Below are positions 37,101 to 48,262 of a DNA stretch of 64,000 nucleotides, in pieces. Position 1 is the stretch's first letter. Each line of letters opens with the position of its first letter. Source of the DNA: Tipula vernalis (Eukaryota > Arthropoda > Insecta > Diptera > Tipulidae). The stretch spans positions 54,684,333 through 54,748,332 of the forward strand of contig OY282560.1 of the NCBI GenBank assembly GCA_958295665.1. Direction: 5' to 3'. Made by a program: the position numbers and the translations under genes. The notes beneath the pieces were generated by a model. That model saw nothing but the letters and a program-made list of their open reading frames with translations. It was not told where the DNA came from and did not search any database.

Positions 37101-40100
37101 CGGATCGTCAGGGGTTTACAACTCCATTTGGTACCATAACGTTTTAAACAAAAATTGGTTAAACAAAAAAATTCTGTGGATCTAATCCTAGAGATTTTGT
37201 CAATTGGCCACTTACATCATGAAGTAACTAGAAGCTATCCCAATATCAAAAAATACCTCCCCTATTTTTGCGAATCGTCAGGGGCTTACAACTCCATTTG
37301 GTACCATAACGTTCTAAACAAAAATTGGTTAAACAAAAAAATTCTGTGTATCTAACCCTAGAGATTTTGCCAATTGGCCATTCACATCATGAAGTAACTA
37401 GAAGCTATCCCAATATCAAAAAATATCTTCCCTATTTTTGCGGATCGTCAGGGGCTTACAACTCCATTTGGTACCATAACGTTTTAAACAAAAATTGGTT
37501 AAACAAAAAAATTCTGTGGATCTAATCCTAGAGATTTTGCCAATTGGCCACTCACATCATGAAGTAACTAGAAGCTATTCTAATATCAAAAAATACCTCC
37601 CCTATTTTTGCGGATCGTCAGGGGCTTACAACTCCATTTGGTACCATAACGTTTTAAACAAAAATTGGTTAAACAAAAAAATTCTGTGGATCTAATCCTA
37701 GAGATTTTGCCAATTGGCCACTCACATCTTGAAGTAACTAGAAGCTATCCCAATATCAAAAAATACCTCCCCTATTTTCGCGGATCGTCAGGGGCTTACA
37801 ACTCCATTTGGTACCATAACGTTTTAAACAAAAATTGGTTAAACAAAAAATTCTGTGGATTTAATCGTAGAGATTTTGCCAATTGGCCACTTACATCATA
37901 AAGTAACTAGAAGCTATCTCAATGTCAAAAAATACCTCCACTATTTTTGCGGATCGTCAGGGGCTTACAACTCCATTTTGTACCATAACGTTTTAAACAA
38001 AAATTGGTTAAACAAAAAAATTCTGTGGATCTAATCCTAGAGATTTTGCCAATTGGACACTTACATCATGAAGTAACTAGAAGCTATCCCAATATCAAAA
38101 AATACCTCCCCTATTTTTGCGGATCGTCAGGGGCTTACAACTCCATTTGGTACCATAACGTTTTAAACAAAAATTGGTTAAACAAAAAATTCTGTGGATC
38201 TAATCCTAGAGATTTTGCCAATTGGCCACTTACATCATAAAATAACTAGAAGCGTTCCCAATATCAAAAAATACCTCCACTATTTTTGCGGATCGTCAGG
38301 GGTTTACAACTCCATTTGGTACCATAACGTTTTAAACAAAAATTGGTTAAACAAAAAATTCTGTGGATCTAATCCTAGAGATTTTGCCAATTGGCCACTT
38401 ACATCATAAAGTAACTAGAAGCTATCCCAATATCAAAAAATACCTCCACTATTTTTGCGGATCGTCAGGGGTTTACAACTCCATTTGGTACCATAACGTT
38501 TTAAACAAAAATTGGTTAAACAAAAAATTCTGTGGATCTAATCCTAGAGATTTTGCCAATTGGCCACTTACATCATGAAGTAACTAGAAGCTATCCCAAT
38601 ATCAAAAAATACCTCCACTATTTTTGCGAATCGTCAGGGGCTTACAACTCCATTTGGTACCATAACGTTCTAAACAAAAATTGGTTAAACAAAAAATTCT
38701 GTGGATCTAACCCTAGAGATTTTGCCAATTGGCCATTCACATCATGAAGTAATAAGAAGGTATCCCAATATCAAAAAATATCTTCCCTATTTTTGCGGAT
38801 CGTCAGGGGCTTACAACTCCATTTGGTACCATAACGTTTTAAACAAAAATTGGTTAAACTAAAAATTCTGTGGATCTAATCCTAGAGATTTTGCCAATTG
38901 GCCACTTACATCATAAAGTAACTAGAAGCTATCTCAATATCAAACAATACCTCCACTATCTTTGCGGATCGTCAGGGGTTTACAACTCCATTTGGTACCA
39001 TAACGTTTTAAACAAAAATTGGTTAAACAAAAAAATTCTGTGGATCTAATCCTAGAGATTTTGCCAATTGGACACTTACATCATGAAGTAACTAGAAGCT
39101 ATCTCAATATCAGAAAATACCTCCCCAATTTTTGCGGATTGTCAGGGGCTTACAACTCCATTTGGTACCATAACGTTTTAAACAAAAATTGGTTAAACAA
39201 AAAATTCTGTGGATCTAATCCTAGAGATTTTGCCAATTGGCCACTTACATCATAAAGTAACTAGAAGCTATCTCAATATCAAAAAATACCTCCACTATTT
39301 TTGCGGATCGTCAGGGGTTTACAACTCCATTTGGTACCATAACGTTTTAAACAAAAATTGGTTAAACAAAAAATTCTGTGGATCTAATCCTAGAGATTTT
39401 GCCAATTGGCCACTCCCATCATAAAGTAACTAGAAGCTATCTCAATATCAAAAAATACCTCCACTATTTTTGTGGATCGTCAGGGGTTTACAACTCCATT
39501 TGGTACCATAACGTTTTAAACAAAAATTGATTAAACAAAAAAATTCTGTGGATCTAATCCTAGAGATTTTGCCAATTGGCCACTTACATCATAAAGTAAC
39601 TAGAAGCTATCTCAATATCAAAAAATACTTCCACTATTTTTGCGGATCGTCAGGGGTTTACAACTCCATTTGGTACCATAACGTTTTAAACAAAAATTGG
39701 TTAAACAAAAAAATTGTGTGGATCTAATCCTAGAGATTTTGTCAATTGGCCACTTACATCATGAAGTAACTAGAAGCTATCCCAATATCAAAAAATACCT
39801 CCCCTATTTTTGCGAATCGTCAGGGGCTTACAACTCCATTTGGTACCATAACGTTCTAAACAAAAATTGGTTAAACAAAAAAATTCTGTGTATCTAACCC
39901 TAGAGATTTTGCCAATTGGCCATTCACACCATGAAGTAACTAGAAGCTATCCCAATATCAAAAAATATCTTCCCTATTTTTGCGGATCGTCAGGGGCTTA
40001 CAACTCCATTTGGTACCATAACGTTTTAAACAAAAATTGGTTAAACAAAAAAATTCTGTGGATCTAATCCTAGAGATTTTGCCAATTGGCCACTCACATC

Positions 40101-40736
40101 TTGAAGTAACTAGAAGCTATCCCAATATCAAAAAATACCTCCCCTATTTTCGCGGATCGTCAGGGGCTTACAACTCCATTTGGTACCATAACGTTTTAAA
40201 CAAAAATTGGTTAAACAAAAAATTCTGTGGATTTAATCCTAGAGATTTTGCCAATTGGCCACTTACATCATAAAGTAACTAGAAGCTATCTCAATGTCAA
40301 AAAATACCTCCACTATTTTTGCGGATCGTCAGGGGCTTACAACTCCATTTTGTACCATAACGTTTTAAACAAAAATTGGTTAAACAAAAAAATTCTGTGG
40401 ATCTAATCCTAGAGATTTTGCCAATTGGACAACTACATCATGAAGTAACTAGAAGCTATCCCAATATCAAAAAATACCTCCCCTATTTTTGCGGATCGTC
40501 AGGGGCTTACAACTCCATTTGGTACCATAACGTTTTAAACAAAAATTGGTTAAACAAAAAATTCTGTGGATCTAATCCTAGAGATTTTGCCAATTGGCCA
40601 CTTACATCATAAAATAACTAGAAGCGTTCCCAATATCAAAAAATACCTCCACTATTTTTGCGGATCGTCAGGGGTTTACAACTCCATTTGGTACCATAAC
40701 GTTTTAAACAAAAATTGGTTAAACAAAAAATTCTGT
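34106..40736. repeat. Higher-order structure in the right half of the satellite, periods 1863, 2372 and 2542 bp
   Basis: Marker variants (AGTAATAAGAAGGTATCC, ATATCAAACAATACC, TCCCCAATTTTTGCGGATT) recur at shifts of 1863 bp (34614 to 36477), 2542 bp (36477 to 39019, 37325 to 39867) and 2372 bp (38004 to 40376). These equal 11, 15 and 14 monomers. The overlapping periods suggest successive unequal exchanges. Confidence 0.85.
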
Positions 40737-41324
40737 TGCAAAAACCTAATTTCATAAAAATAATAGTTTGATATTTTGTTTACGTTTCACATAACACACA
40801 GACACTACGAATACAACAACAACACAAACTTTAAATGGTTGGCTCTTTTTAATAATCTTTTATTCCGCGAGAGGCGCTTAGCCTACTTTTACAATCGTCA
40901 ATAAAATAAATCAGAAAGTATATAGTATACACACAAAACTAACACAAATGTCTATAATTCTACGAAAAAATCTGTTAAAATACCGATATATAAATACCAA
41001 TACATAAATAAATTTAGTGTACATTTTTTTTGATAGGATCTGTCTAAGGAGCGAACGAGACGGCTTGTATAAACATTTTTGTTGGTTTTGACTATACCCA
41101 AATCTGTTTTGAGTAGGTTTTTTTTTCTGTTTGTGTGAATATTGTACGGCATATGTAGGCTCTTCATCTTTTCTTGTTTTTTCTTGTTTTTGCTTGATTT
41201 TTGTTTGTTGATGCGGTGTATAATTGCGGTGTATAATTGTAGCACAAAACATGAGGAGAAATGTTTTTATGTTGTATGTAGATGTTTTGTGTACATGTAG
41301 TATGTGTATGATTGTATAGTTGAG
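40737..41324. other. AT-rich DNA beside the satellite, no gene supported
   Basis: A 113-codon frame on the - strand (40911-41252) is Lys/Gln-rich and resembles nothing I know; I do not call it. The piece TTCCGCGAGAGGCGCTTAGCC at about 40863 is more GC-rich than its surroundings and could be a transposon end. Confidence 0.4.
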
Positions 41325-41957
41325 TTTTAAATTTTAAATTTTGAATTTTGGGTTTTGAGTTTTAAATTTTAAATTTTGAGTTTTGAATTTGGAATTTTAA
41401 ATTTTAAATTTTGAATTTTGAATAAATTTTAATTTTAATTTTAATTTTAATTTTAATTTTAATTTTTAATTTTAATTTTAATTTTAATTTTAATTTTAAT
41501 TTTAATTTTAATTTTAATTTTAATTTTAATTTTAATTTTAATTTTAATTTTAATTTTAATTTTAATTTTAATTTTAATTTTAATTTTAATTTTAATTTTA
41601 ATTTTAATTTTAATTTTAATTTTAATTTTAATTTTAATTTTAATTTTAATTTTAATTTTAATTTTAATTTTAATTTTAATTTTAATTTTAATTTTAATTT
41701 TAATTTTAATTTTAATTTTAATTTTAATTTTAATTTTAATTTTAATTTTAATTTTAATTTTAATTTTAATTTTAATTTTAATTTTAATTTTAGTTTTAAT
41801 TTTAATTTTAATTTTAATTTTAATTTTAATTTTAATTTTAATTTTAATTTTAATTTTAATTTTAATTTTAATTTTAATTTTAATTTTAATTTTAATTTTA
41901 ATTTTAATTTTAATTTTAATTTTAATTTTAATTTTAATTTTAGTTTTAATTTTAATT
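41325..41957. repeat. (TTTTAA)n hexanucleotide repeat
   Basis: A degenerate lead-in of TTTTAAATTTTGAA units (41325-41424) passes into an almost perfect TTTTAA tract of about 530 bp. It is interrupted by one extra T near 41466 and by TTTTAG near 41791 and 41942. The - strand frame through it is an artificial Ile-Lys repeat. Confidence 0.95.
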
Positions 41958-42915
41958 AACTTCTGACTCGGTAGAGTCAATGGGTGCGGGATGTTCAGGA
42001 TCACCAGGAGCTGAAAACAAAAATATAAAAATGTAAACACTGAATTATTTGATAATTTATACTTATCTTATACATACTTATATTTTTCTTATACTATTTT
42101 ACTTCTATTTTTCTTCTTTAATTGATTTTTCATTTTCTGAAATTGAATTAATTACAAATTAAAATAATTGAAATATTGTAAAAGTTAAATTAAAGCGACC
42201 AAAAACTTACCATTATTGTCATTAGAATATGACAGCTGTTTATTGTTTTTTTTATACAGTCGATAAGAAGTCAATCTAGACTATCGACAATATTATTGAA
42301 GTTCTACGTTCTGATCGCACTGCCATCTACGGTTGAACCTCGATGTCTTGCTTAAATTAAATACCTTAAACTCATTCAGCATTTCAAAATAATGGTGAAT
42401 TCGGTTTTTTTAAGTATTTGGCGCACTTTAGTTTAATAAAATAAAAATTATTCTTAGCTCGGTCACTTTTTATTCGACAAGAGAGCTGTAAACATCGCAA
42501 CAATTAAATATTGGAAATTAAAATTAAAGATAATAAATCATTTTTGTTGATTACAATTGTAACGTTATATAAACAATTCTGTTTTATTTATATTTGGAGA
42601 ACACATCCGTACAATCATTTTGATAGAAAATAAACATTCGGTAAGAAGTAGTCAAAAGCAAAACATTGTATAACTTGGTAGTAATAAAATAAAACTATAT
42701 GTTAAAATAATAATCGTTGTTCTTTAATTAAGTGCCAAATAGTGTTATATGTATGGTTAAATCTTAAACCAAATAAAGAAAGATATTACAGCGCCCCTAA
42801 AACATTTCTTCAAATTTTGAAATTTCTGAAACCGGGTAAAGTTTAAGATTTATGTGGTCGTCAATAAAATATCAACCATAAAATGATTGATACTCTTAAA
42901 AAAATTACATATACT
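41958..42915. other. AT-rich DNA without a supported gene
   Basis: No frame of interest and no recognised repeat. The right end adjoins the TAA-rich 3' tail of the LINE that follows. Confidence 0.5.
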
Positions 42916-42999
42916 GATTATTATTATTTACTGGAGGGCCATGTGGGCGATAAGCCACCTCGCACCGCGACCTAAAAGATCTATTGTGCTGGACACTAC

Positions 43000-44290
43000 T
43001 TAATTATCCGTCCAGTCAATATTCAGGCTCTTAACAAATCTGACAATACTACTGGCCGGTTCAAAATACATACTATCCGGGCTCATTGTTCTCCCTCCTA
43101 GATGTTGCAGTCTTTTCTGGAAAATGGCTGGGCAATGGCACAGAACATGTTCCGCTGATTCCGCTTCCAGACCGCAGAAGCGGCATCCATCTGTCGTACT
43201 TAGGCCCATATTCTTAAGGTGATACCTTAAGGGACATGACCTGTGAGGAAGCCAGTAAGCAGCCTCAACTCAGGTTTCCTAAGTTCAAGACACTCCTTAA
43301 CCCTGACAGACGAAGGTGATATTAATTTCTTCGCCTGCCGTAAACCTGGAATTCTGCGCCAGTGGGAGGACTTTTAAAAATCCTCCCAGCGTTTTACCGC
43401 TGCTCTAAGGTGTCCCTTAGTGACGCCGCAGAAAGGTTCTGGTCCAATAAATAGAGAGGAAGAACCCTGACAGGGCGAGGCCATCAGCTGCCTCGTTTCC
43501 TTCGATTCCAGTATGACCTGGCACCCACATAAGTGTTAACTTATTTGAGCCTGCCAGATGTTTAATAACCTTCAAACAATCTAATACCAGCCTTGACTCA
43601 ACGGTACAAGACCTAAGAGGTTTTAAGGCCGATTGGCTGTCTGATACAATATAAATCTTTGCAGCGTTTAGGCCTTTTGCTATGCCTATCCTAGCGCAAA
43701 GTTCTATAGCATGTACTTCTGCTTGAAAAGCGGTAGCATTGGTACCCAAGGACTTCGAGAGGGTAGTGCCACTCCCGTGTATTCCTATCCCCGCCCCATC
43801 TTTCGTTTTTGATCCATCTTTAAACCATACCATGGACCCTAGCTCAAATGATGGTCCACCTGCCCTCCACACATCCCGGTCAGGTAACCTAACACAGAAT
43901 GGTTTGTGGAAGTCCAGTTTAGCTGGCATACAGTCGGAAGGCATTCCTATGGTAGGGTCTGTCTGAAATTCCTTAAGGATTTCCAGATGACCCACCATAT
44001 TGCCTGGTATGATACTTCCGTCCGCCTGCATTTTTAGGGCCATAATTGCAGCATCCTTTTTAACATGCAGGTGTAACGGTATCAGTCCTAGAAGTGTCTC
44101 CACCGCCGCGGTTGGACATGACTTCATTGAGCCCGTAACACCGATGCAGGCTACACGCTGAACCTTATTCAATAAGGTTTGCGTTGCCTTCTGCTCAGTT
44201 TTAGGCCATCATACAACCGATGCGTAGGTGACCATAGGCCTAATGATTGTAAGAAATGACCAGTAGATCATTTTTGGTTGTAGTCCCCAA
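43000..44290 (-). pseudogene. LINE A2 RT tail, RNase H and zinc finger
   Basis: From 44290 the frame reads WGLQPKM and then TYASVV, a stop (TGA in place of TGG near 44209) and WPKTEQ. The RNase H domain at about 43840-43480 retains its acidic residues: FKDGSK, QAEVHAIE, SDSQSAL and the NEAAD at the end of the VPGHTGIEGNEAAD segment. A frame change near 43415 follows. The last part (43209-43000) has a Cys/His finger, CRFCGLEAESAEHVLCHC, and ends at TAA near 43000. It would supply RT and RNase H activity in an intact element; the nonsense and frame changes make it dead. Confidence 0.88.
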
Positions 44291-44660
44291 GTACGCTAAT
44301 GTCGTTTGCAATTGATTCTGGGCTCAAAAATTGTTAATACCAATAATTTAATTGAATTTAATCGATAACTTCTATAAGCATAATAATAGCTAATAGACGT
44401 CTTTGATTAAACAATTTCAGTGCATCAATTTAACCATACAGTATCGAATTATAGGTTAACCTACAATTCTAGTTAATAGTTTAAGCCTAACAATGTAATT
44501 GATGCCCCGTTTCTATTGTTGCAGACTAGCTTGGTTACGTTAGAGGCGTTCAGGCATAATCCAACGGACGTGGCATCATACCACTGTTCTCTCGAACAAG
44601 TATTGAACCATGGGTCCTGCGGTTCCTCTCGTACTACGCAGGAATGCTATCGCAACAACG
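44291..44660 (-). rRNA. 28S rRNA 3'-terminal fragment inside LINE A2
   Basis: Read on the - strand from 44657, the sequence begins GTTGTTGCGATAGCATTCC. It includes the conserved TAGTACGAGAGGAACCGC and TGGATTATGCCTGAACGCC of the large-subunit rRNA 3' end. It continues about 230 nt into the AT-rich tail. Middle segments (TCAATACTTGTTCGAGAGAA, CAGTGGTATGATGCCACG) fit insect 28S. It is only the last ~370 nt and is bordered on both sides by LINE coding sequence, so it is not a working rRNA gene. About 51 nt of LINE (17 codons between HLLKVQ and WGLQPK, judged against the LINE at 57400) are missing where it sits. Confidence 0.85.
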
Positions 44661-45413
44661 ACTATTTTGAACTTTCAACAAATGTTGGTTCCAGTTCAGT
44701 CTTTGATCTAGGATAACCCCTAGATATTTAACCTCGCTGGAAAAAGGCACAGTAGTACCGTTTAACGAGGGAGCTGTAAGCGCACGCTTTTTCCTCCTCG
44801 TAAAAGGATCAATGACAGTTTTGCTTGGATTGACACTGAGTCCTTCCTGGTAACACCACTGCCATATTATATTGTGTGCATTTTGCATGCGATCAGAAAT
44901 GACCTCATCAAACTTGCCTCTGATTATGATAGCCACATCATCCGCATAGCCCTGGACATCAAACCCATGGCTACTCAGAAGGACCAGTAGTCTGTCAATA
45001 ACCAATGACCACAAAAGAGGAGATACTACGCCTCCTTGGGGACAGCTCTTTACGGCCTTGATGGTTACTGATTCGCCACCTAGTCTGGCAGTAATCTCAC
45101 GATGTTCCAGCATGGAACGGATCCACCTAATTGTAGAAATTGGAACCCTTTTTCCCATTGATGCCCTCTCTATAGATCTATAGGAGGTATTATCAAACGC
45201 CCCCTCAATGTCCACAAAGGCACAAAGGGCAATTTCTTTATATGTCACTGCTTTTTCAATCCTCGTGACTAGCCCGCTAAGGGCCATAATCGTGGATTTA
45301 CCAGTTTGATACGCAAACTGGTGTAACGGACAGTGTTCGCACTGGCCGTTCCAAGTTTCTCCAAGGCTATGCCTCGGAGAAACATTCCAACATTCTTGGT
45401 CATTGACCACCAC
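44661..45413 (-). pseudogene. LINE A2 reverse transcriptase core
   Basis: The frame contains QFAYQTGKST, FVDIEGAFDN (first catalytic Asp), CPQGGVVSPLLW, the catalytic YADD box (QGYADDVAII), LSVNPSKT and KYLGVILDQRLNW. It is uninterrupted over about 240 codons and then runs into the 28S fragment after HLLKVQ. Its upstream end at 45413-45430 does not join a recognisable RT N-terminus. Catalytic residues of fingers and palm are intact, unlike the other LINEs in this window. Confidence 0.9.
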
Positions 45414-45710
45414 TATGCCACACGTAAATCGTTTTTTTTATATAGACAGTTGCAATTCACTGGGAATCAAGTTTTATAATTTCGCTTTTTGTGCAATTAA
45501 GCATAAAAAAGCAATAATGTTTTTTTTTCTTTTTGTTGTTTGGTTATGATAAGATATAACCCGATCCATCCGTTCTATTTTTTTTTGTTGTGTGCTTGTT
45601 TCTTGCCGGTTCAGCATTTTTCGTATGCTCTGTGCCTGTGGGAAACAAGAAAAAGTAAAAAAAAAGAAAAATAAAATTCGAGGAGTTGATTTTGAATTTT
45701 CGAAGAGTGC

Positions 45711-45744
45711 GGACGCGCCGAGACCTCTTGGTCTCGGTGTGTCC
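45711..45744. other. Strong hairpin, 15-bp stem with 4-base loop
   Basis: Arms GGACGCGCCGAGACC and GGTCTCGGTGTGTCC close a TCTT loop. The two mismatches become G-U pairs in RNA read from the + strand, so the stem is fully paired there but not in the complement. That asymmetry hints at a + strand transcript. Confidence 0.6.
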
Positions 45745-46128
45745 GTCACGCGAGTTTTTTTAAAAATTGGGGGATGTAAAGTTTTTTTGTTCTTAAGAAA
45801 TTTACATAATAAGCTGTGTGTGTTGTTTTAAGAAAAATAAAACTGGATTTGATAGTGGTTTTAGCAGTGAAAGAAATTATAAATGTGTATTGTGAATCAT
45901 TCAGTTTTTTTATTGTTGCTTTATATAAAAAAAATGTAATTTTGATAATTGTAATTAGTGTTGTTTTTGTTATAAATAATTCTACTTTGGATAGAAAAGG
46001 AGAAGAATTATTATTTTGATAGTGTATTGATAAAATTTATAATTAAAGCTTTATACAAAAGTTAATAAACCCAATATTGGTTAAGACAATTTTTTTTTGA
46101 TTTTATTCGTTTTTCTATTCTTGGGAAG

Positions 46129-46211
46129 TGTATCGTGAAATTGTCCCTCAAGCGAGAACAGTTGGTGCTTGTATCCGAGCGTCAGAAGAAGCAGAAAGAC
46201 GTAAACACCAG
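46129..46211 (+). other. Exon-like segment with strong donor
   Basis: A T-rich tract (46091-46120) leads to GGAAG, then 83 nt of open frame containing EIVPQARTVGACIRASEEA. It ends at CCAG followed by GTAGGT, a near-consensus donor. Codon composition differs from the AT-rich surroundings. No flanking exons were found. It may be a captured or relict host exon, or chance. Confidence 0.25.
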
Positions 46212-46269
46212 GTAGGTGGAAATCTTTTTTTTTTTCCTTTAATTTAATAAATTTACTAAATTCCAATTA

Positions 46270-46300
46270 ATGGTTTACCGACGGGGTAAACCATATATAA
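46270..46300 (+). promoter_or_regulatory. Palindrome abutting a TATA box
   Basis: ATGGTTTACC and GGTAAACCAT (46270-46279, 46285-46294) are perfect inverted repeats separated by GACGG. The right arm runs directly into TATATAA (46294-46300). It may be a promoter of an LTR element or lost gene; no initiator is convincing. Confidence 0.25.
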
Positions 46301-46676
46301 ATCAGTGTTGTGTTTTGTGCGTTGTTGCTACGTCGGGGGCGCAACTGGATGGGTAATCCGGTTCCGTCTGGGACAGGCATTCTTTTTTTTGTTTAGTGCT
46401 AGTGAGGTGTATATTCTCCGATTGTTTTAAGAACCATGGGAAGTTGCACCGAACACATTCTTTTTCTTTAATTCCAATATTTAAATGCGGTAAGCTCTAT
46501 CCTGTGCGCCACCAAAACCCCACGACTAATTTATCCCTCTACCCCTGTAGCTACAGGTTAATGCCGCAGGTGAGCAAGCACGAGGATAGGAAATTCTAGT
46601 TAACGAGGTAGTAGCGACTCATTTTAAAGGGACGAAATGGCTTGCTAGGATTTCGTTTCACTGGTCCCGATGCAGC

Positions 46677-48262
46677 GGATTCTTTCCAAGGACCTCACTT
46701 CTTATTTGATAGTCCAGGATTTTTTCCATCGTCTTCAAAAGAAACGATGTGAGGCTAATTGGCCATATGGCCTGGCCTGGGTGTCTGGACGACCCCCGCC
46801 CTTTGGTATAAAGACCACATTTACTTTCCTCCACAGTTTCGGAATATAGTTAAAAGCATAACTTGCCCGAAACATCTGGATCAAGCTAGGGAGTATTTCC
46901 TCAATACCTTTTTGAAGTAAAGCTGGAAAGATACCATCCCCTCCAGCGGATTTGAAAGGTTTAAAAGACCCAATAGCCCATCGCACCTTGCTGGGTGTGA
47001 AAATTTTCCCAGAGAGACTCCAGATCCTACTGTGAGGCGCATAGGCCACCTCACTTGAAGGATCATGCGAGTCCTCTTGGGCTCCTACCACTACTGAATC
47101 CGGAAAGTGGGTCTCTAACAGTACCTCTAAGGTTTTCTTACGGTTTTCAGTGAACCCCCCATCTTGCTTCTGGAGAAGTCCTAAACCATTTGAATGATCC
47201 CTGGAAAGGACTTTCTTGAGACTGACTTCTTGATTGGTTCCCTCAAAGAAATTCCTCCAGGTAGCCCTTTTGGATCTGCTTAGTTCGAGATTATATTCCG
47301 TCAAGGCCATCTTATACTCGCCCCATTCACGGGTGCGTTTAGCCTTGTTGAATAATCTTCTCGATTTTTTCCTCAGTTTACCCAGCGTCCCGTTCCACCA
47401 AGGGACCATCTTTGTGGACTCTCTTCGCTTAACTGGGCAGCTGTTCTCGTAAGCCAAGTGTATAGAATTATGCAGCTGGTTTGAACAGATCTCCAAACCC
47501 TCTGGAGACTCTATGTTCCCCACAACCGAGAGCATTTCTGATTCGAGTGAGACTCTATAAGAGTCCCTGTCGGTCGAATCTGATGTGCAAGTGATCCGAT
47601 AATGAGGCCTCTTCAGACACATGCCAGTTTTTGACCAAGTCGCTGAAATGCGGACTGGCAAGTGTCAGATCTAGGACCTCTTGCCTTATCGCATTTATAA
47701 AAGTAGGTTTCCTTCCCCTATTGACAATGTCCACATTATTTGAGATCAGAAATTCAAAAAGGTACTCACCCCTGTTATTGATGTCCGTGCTACCCCACAC
47801 CGTGTGGTGCGCGTTTGCATCGCATCCTATCAGGTAGGCCAGCCCATTGCGTTTGCAATGAGCTATGAGCCGCCTAACTTCAAGTGGAGGTATTAACTCC
47901 AGGAAAGTAGGCGGAGCCCATTATAGCCTCCTGTTTGCCTCTTTCACCCAGAACCTCCACCATTACTGCAACCAAGTCCCTGGAGATGAACTCTGAAATG
48001 GGAATAAAATTAATTTGCGAACTGGCCAACACAGCCGCTCTTGGACTCTCAGTTCCGTTATGATAAATTAACTTACCCACTTGATTTGGTATACCTCTAA
48101 TCTGGTTACCAATCACCCATGGCTCCTGGATTAGAGCCATGCCAATGTTTTAGCAGATAAACCTACGACAAAGGACGTCCGAAGACGCCTTTGCATGATG
48201 CAGGTTTATCTGCAGGCAAGCGATGAGTGCCTTCAATTTACCGAAGGCCCCTTCTGAAGGCC
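46677..48262 (-). pseudogene. LINE A1 ORF2: endonuclease, linker and RT start
   Basis: The frame opens after TGA near 48260 and reads ACLQINLHHAKASSDVL, a stop (TAA near 48150), then ALIQEPWVIGNQIRGI. These are the APE-type endonuclease N-terminal motifs. A frame change near 47880 leads to GCDANAHHTVWGSTDINNRG and the catalytic-end motif SLSDH. A further change near 47590 leads to the linker (WWNGTLGKLRKKSRRLF) and the RT N-terminus (GDGIFPALLQKG, IPKLWRKVNVVFIPKGG). In ARPYGQLASHRFF the usual RPI-SLTSF motif is degraded. One nonsense and two frameshifts make it dead. Confidence 0.85.
48153..48213 (-). other. Nested hairpin with UUCG loop near the ORF1/ORF2 junction
   Basis: In the element's sense strand, GCAGATAAACCT pairs with AGGTTTATCTGC (12 bp). 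Inside it CAAAGG pairs with CCTTTG, and CGTC-TTCG-GACG forms the tip. The segment also encodes the start of the endonuclease, so a structural role is not certain. It lies 50-110 nt downstream of the ORF1/ORF2 overlap. Confidence 0.5.

Larger units (their letters stand above)
25095..40736. repeat. Satellite array, 169/170-bp monomer, about 92 copies
   Basis: Uninterrupted head-to-tail monomers span 15.6 kb. Monomer length toggles between 169 and 170 bp through a run of six or seven A before TTCTGTGG. Each monomer holds the 10-bp palindrome GCCAATTGGC and a KpnI site in TTTGGTACC. The left-edge monomer is diverged (ATCATTAGGG, AACAAAAAATACAT); the right edge breaks abruptly at TTCTGT. Frames of 61-97 codons arise once per monomer from the repeat and cross its boundaries; they are not genes. 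Confidence 0.98.
42916..45430 (-). mobile_element. LOA/I-like LINE, 3' part (LINE A2)
   Basis: On the - strand it runs from the reverse transcriptase fingers at about 45410 through palm, thumb, RNase H and a zinc finger. It ends in a TAA-repeat tail at about 42917-42930, as in I-type elements. It is interrupted by a 28S rRNA fragment at 44291-44660. The 5' half may be the LINE sequence at 46677-49650, or that may be another copy. Confidence 0.9.
45431..46676. other. 1.25-kb island of unknown origin between LINE halves
   Basis: It is not LINE sequence on either strand. It is T/A-rich with a few GC-rich spots: a strong hairpin (45711-45744), a short exon-like stretch (46129-46211), and a hairpin plus TATATAA (46270-46300) followed by a GC-rich stretch (CTACGTCGGGGGCGCAAC). 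It could be a fragment of a host gene or of an LTR element. I cannot identify it. Confidence 0.4.

Noticed and set aside
25095..40736. CRISPR-like regular repeat array
   Set aside because: There are no spacers: whole 169-170-bp monomers are tandem and nearly identical, in a eukaryotic context.
25211..40757. About 60 frames of 60-97 codons with similar peptides in the satellite
   Set aside because: They cross monomer boundaries, end when the 169-bp period rotates the frame, and have no independent start signals.
40911..41252. 113-codon basic - strand frame
   Set aside because: Low-complexity Lys/Gln/Thr composition, no domain and no splice or promoter context.
41459..42040. 193-codon - strand Ile-Lys repeat frame
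   Set aside because: Pure translation of a TTTTAA microsatellite.
44516..44716. 66-codon + strand frame over the 28S fragment
   Set aside because: It is the antisense of rRNA sequence, with no coding character.
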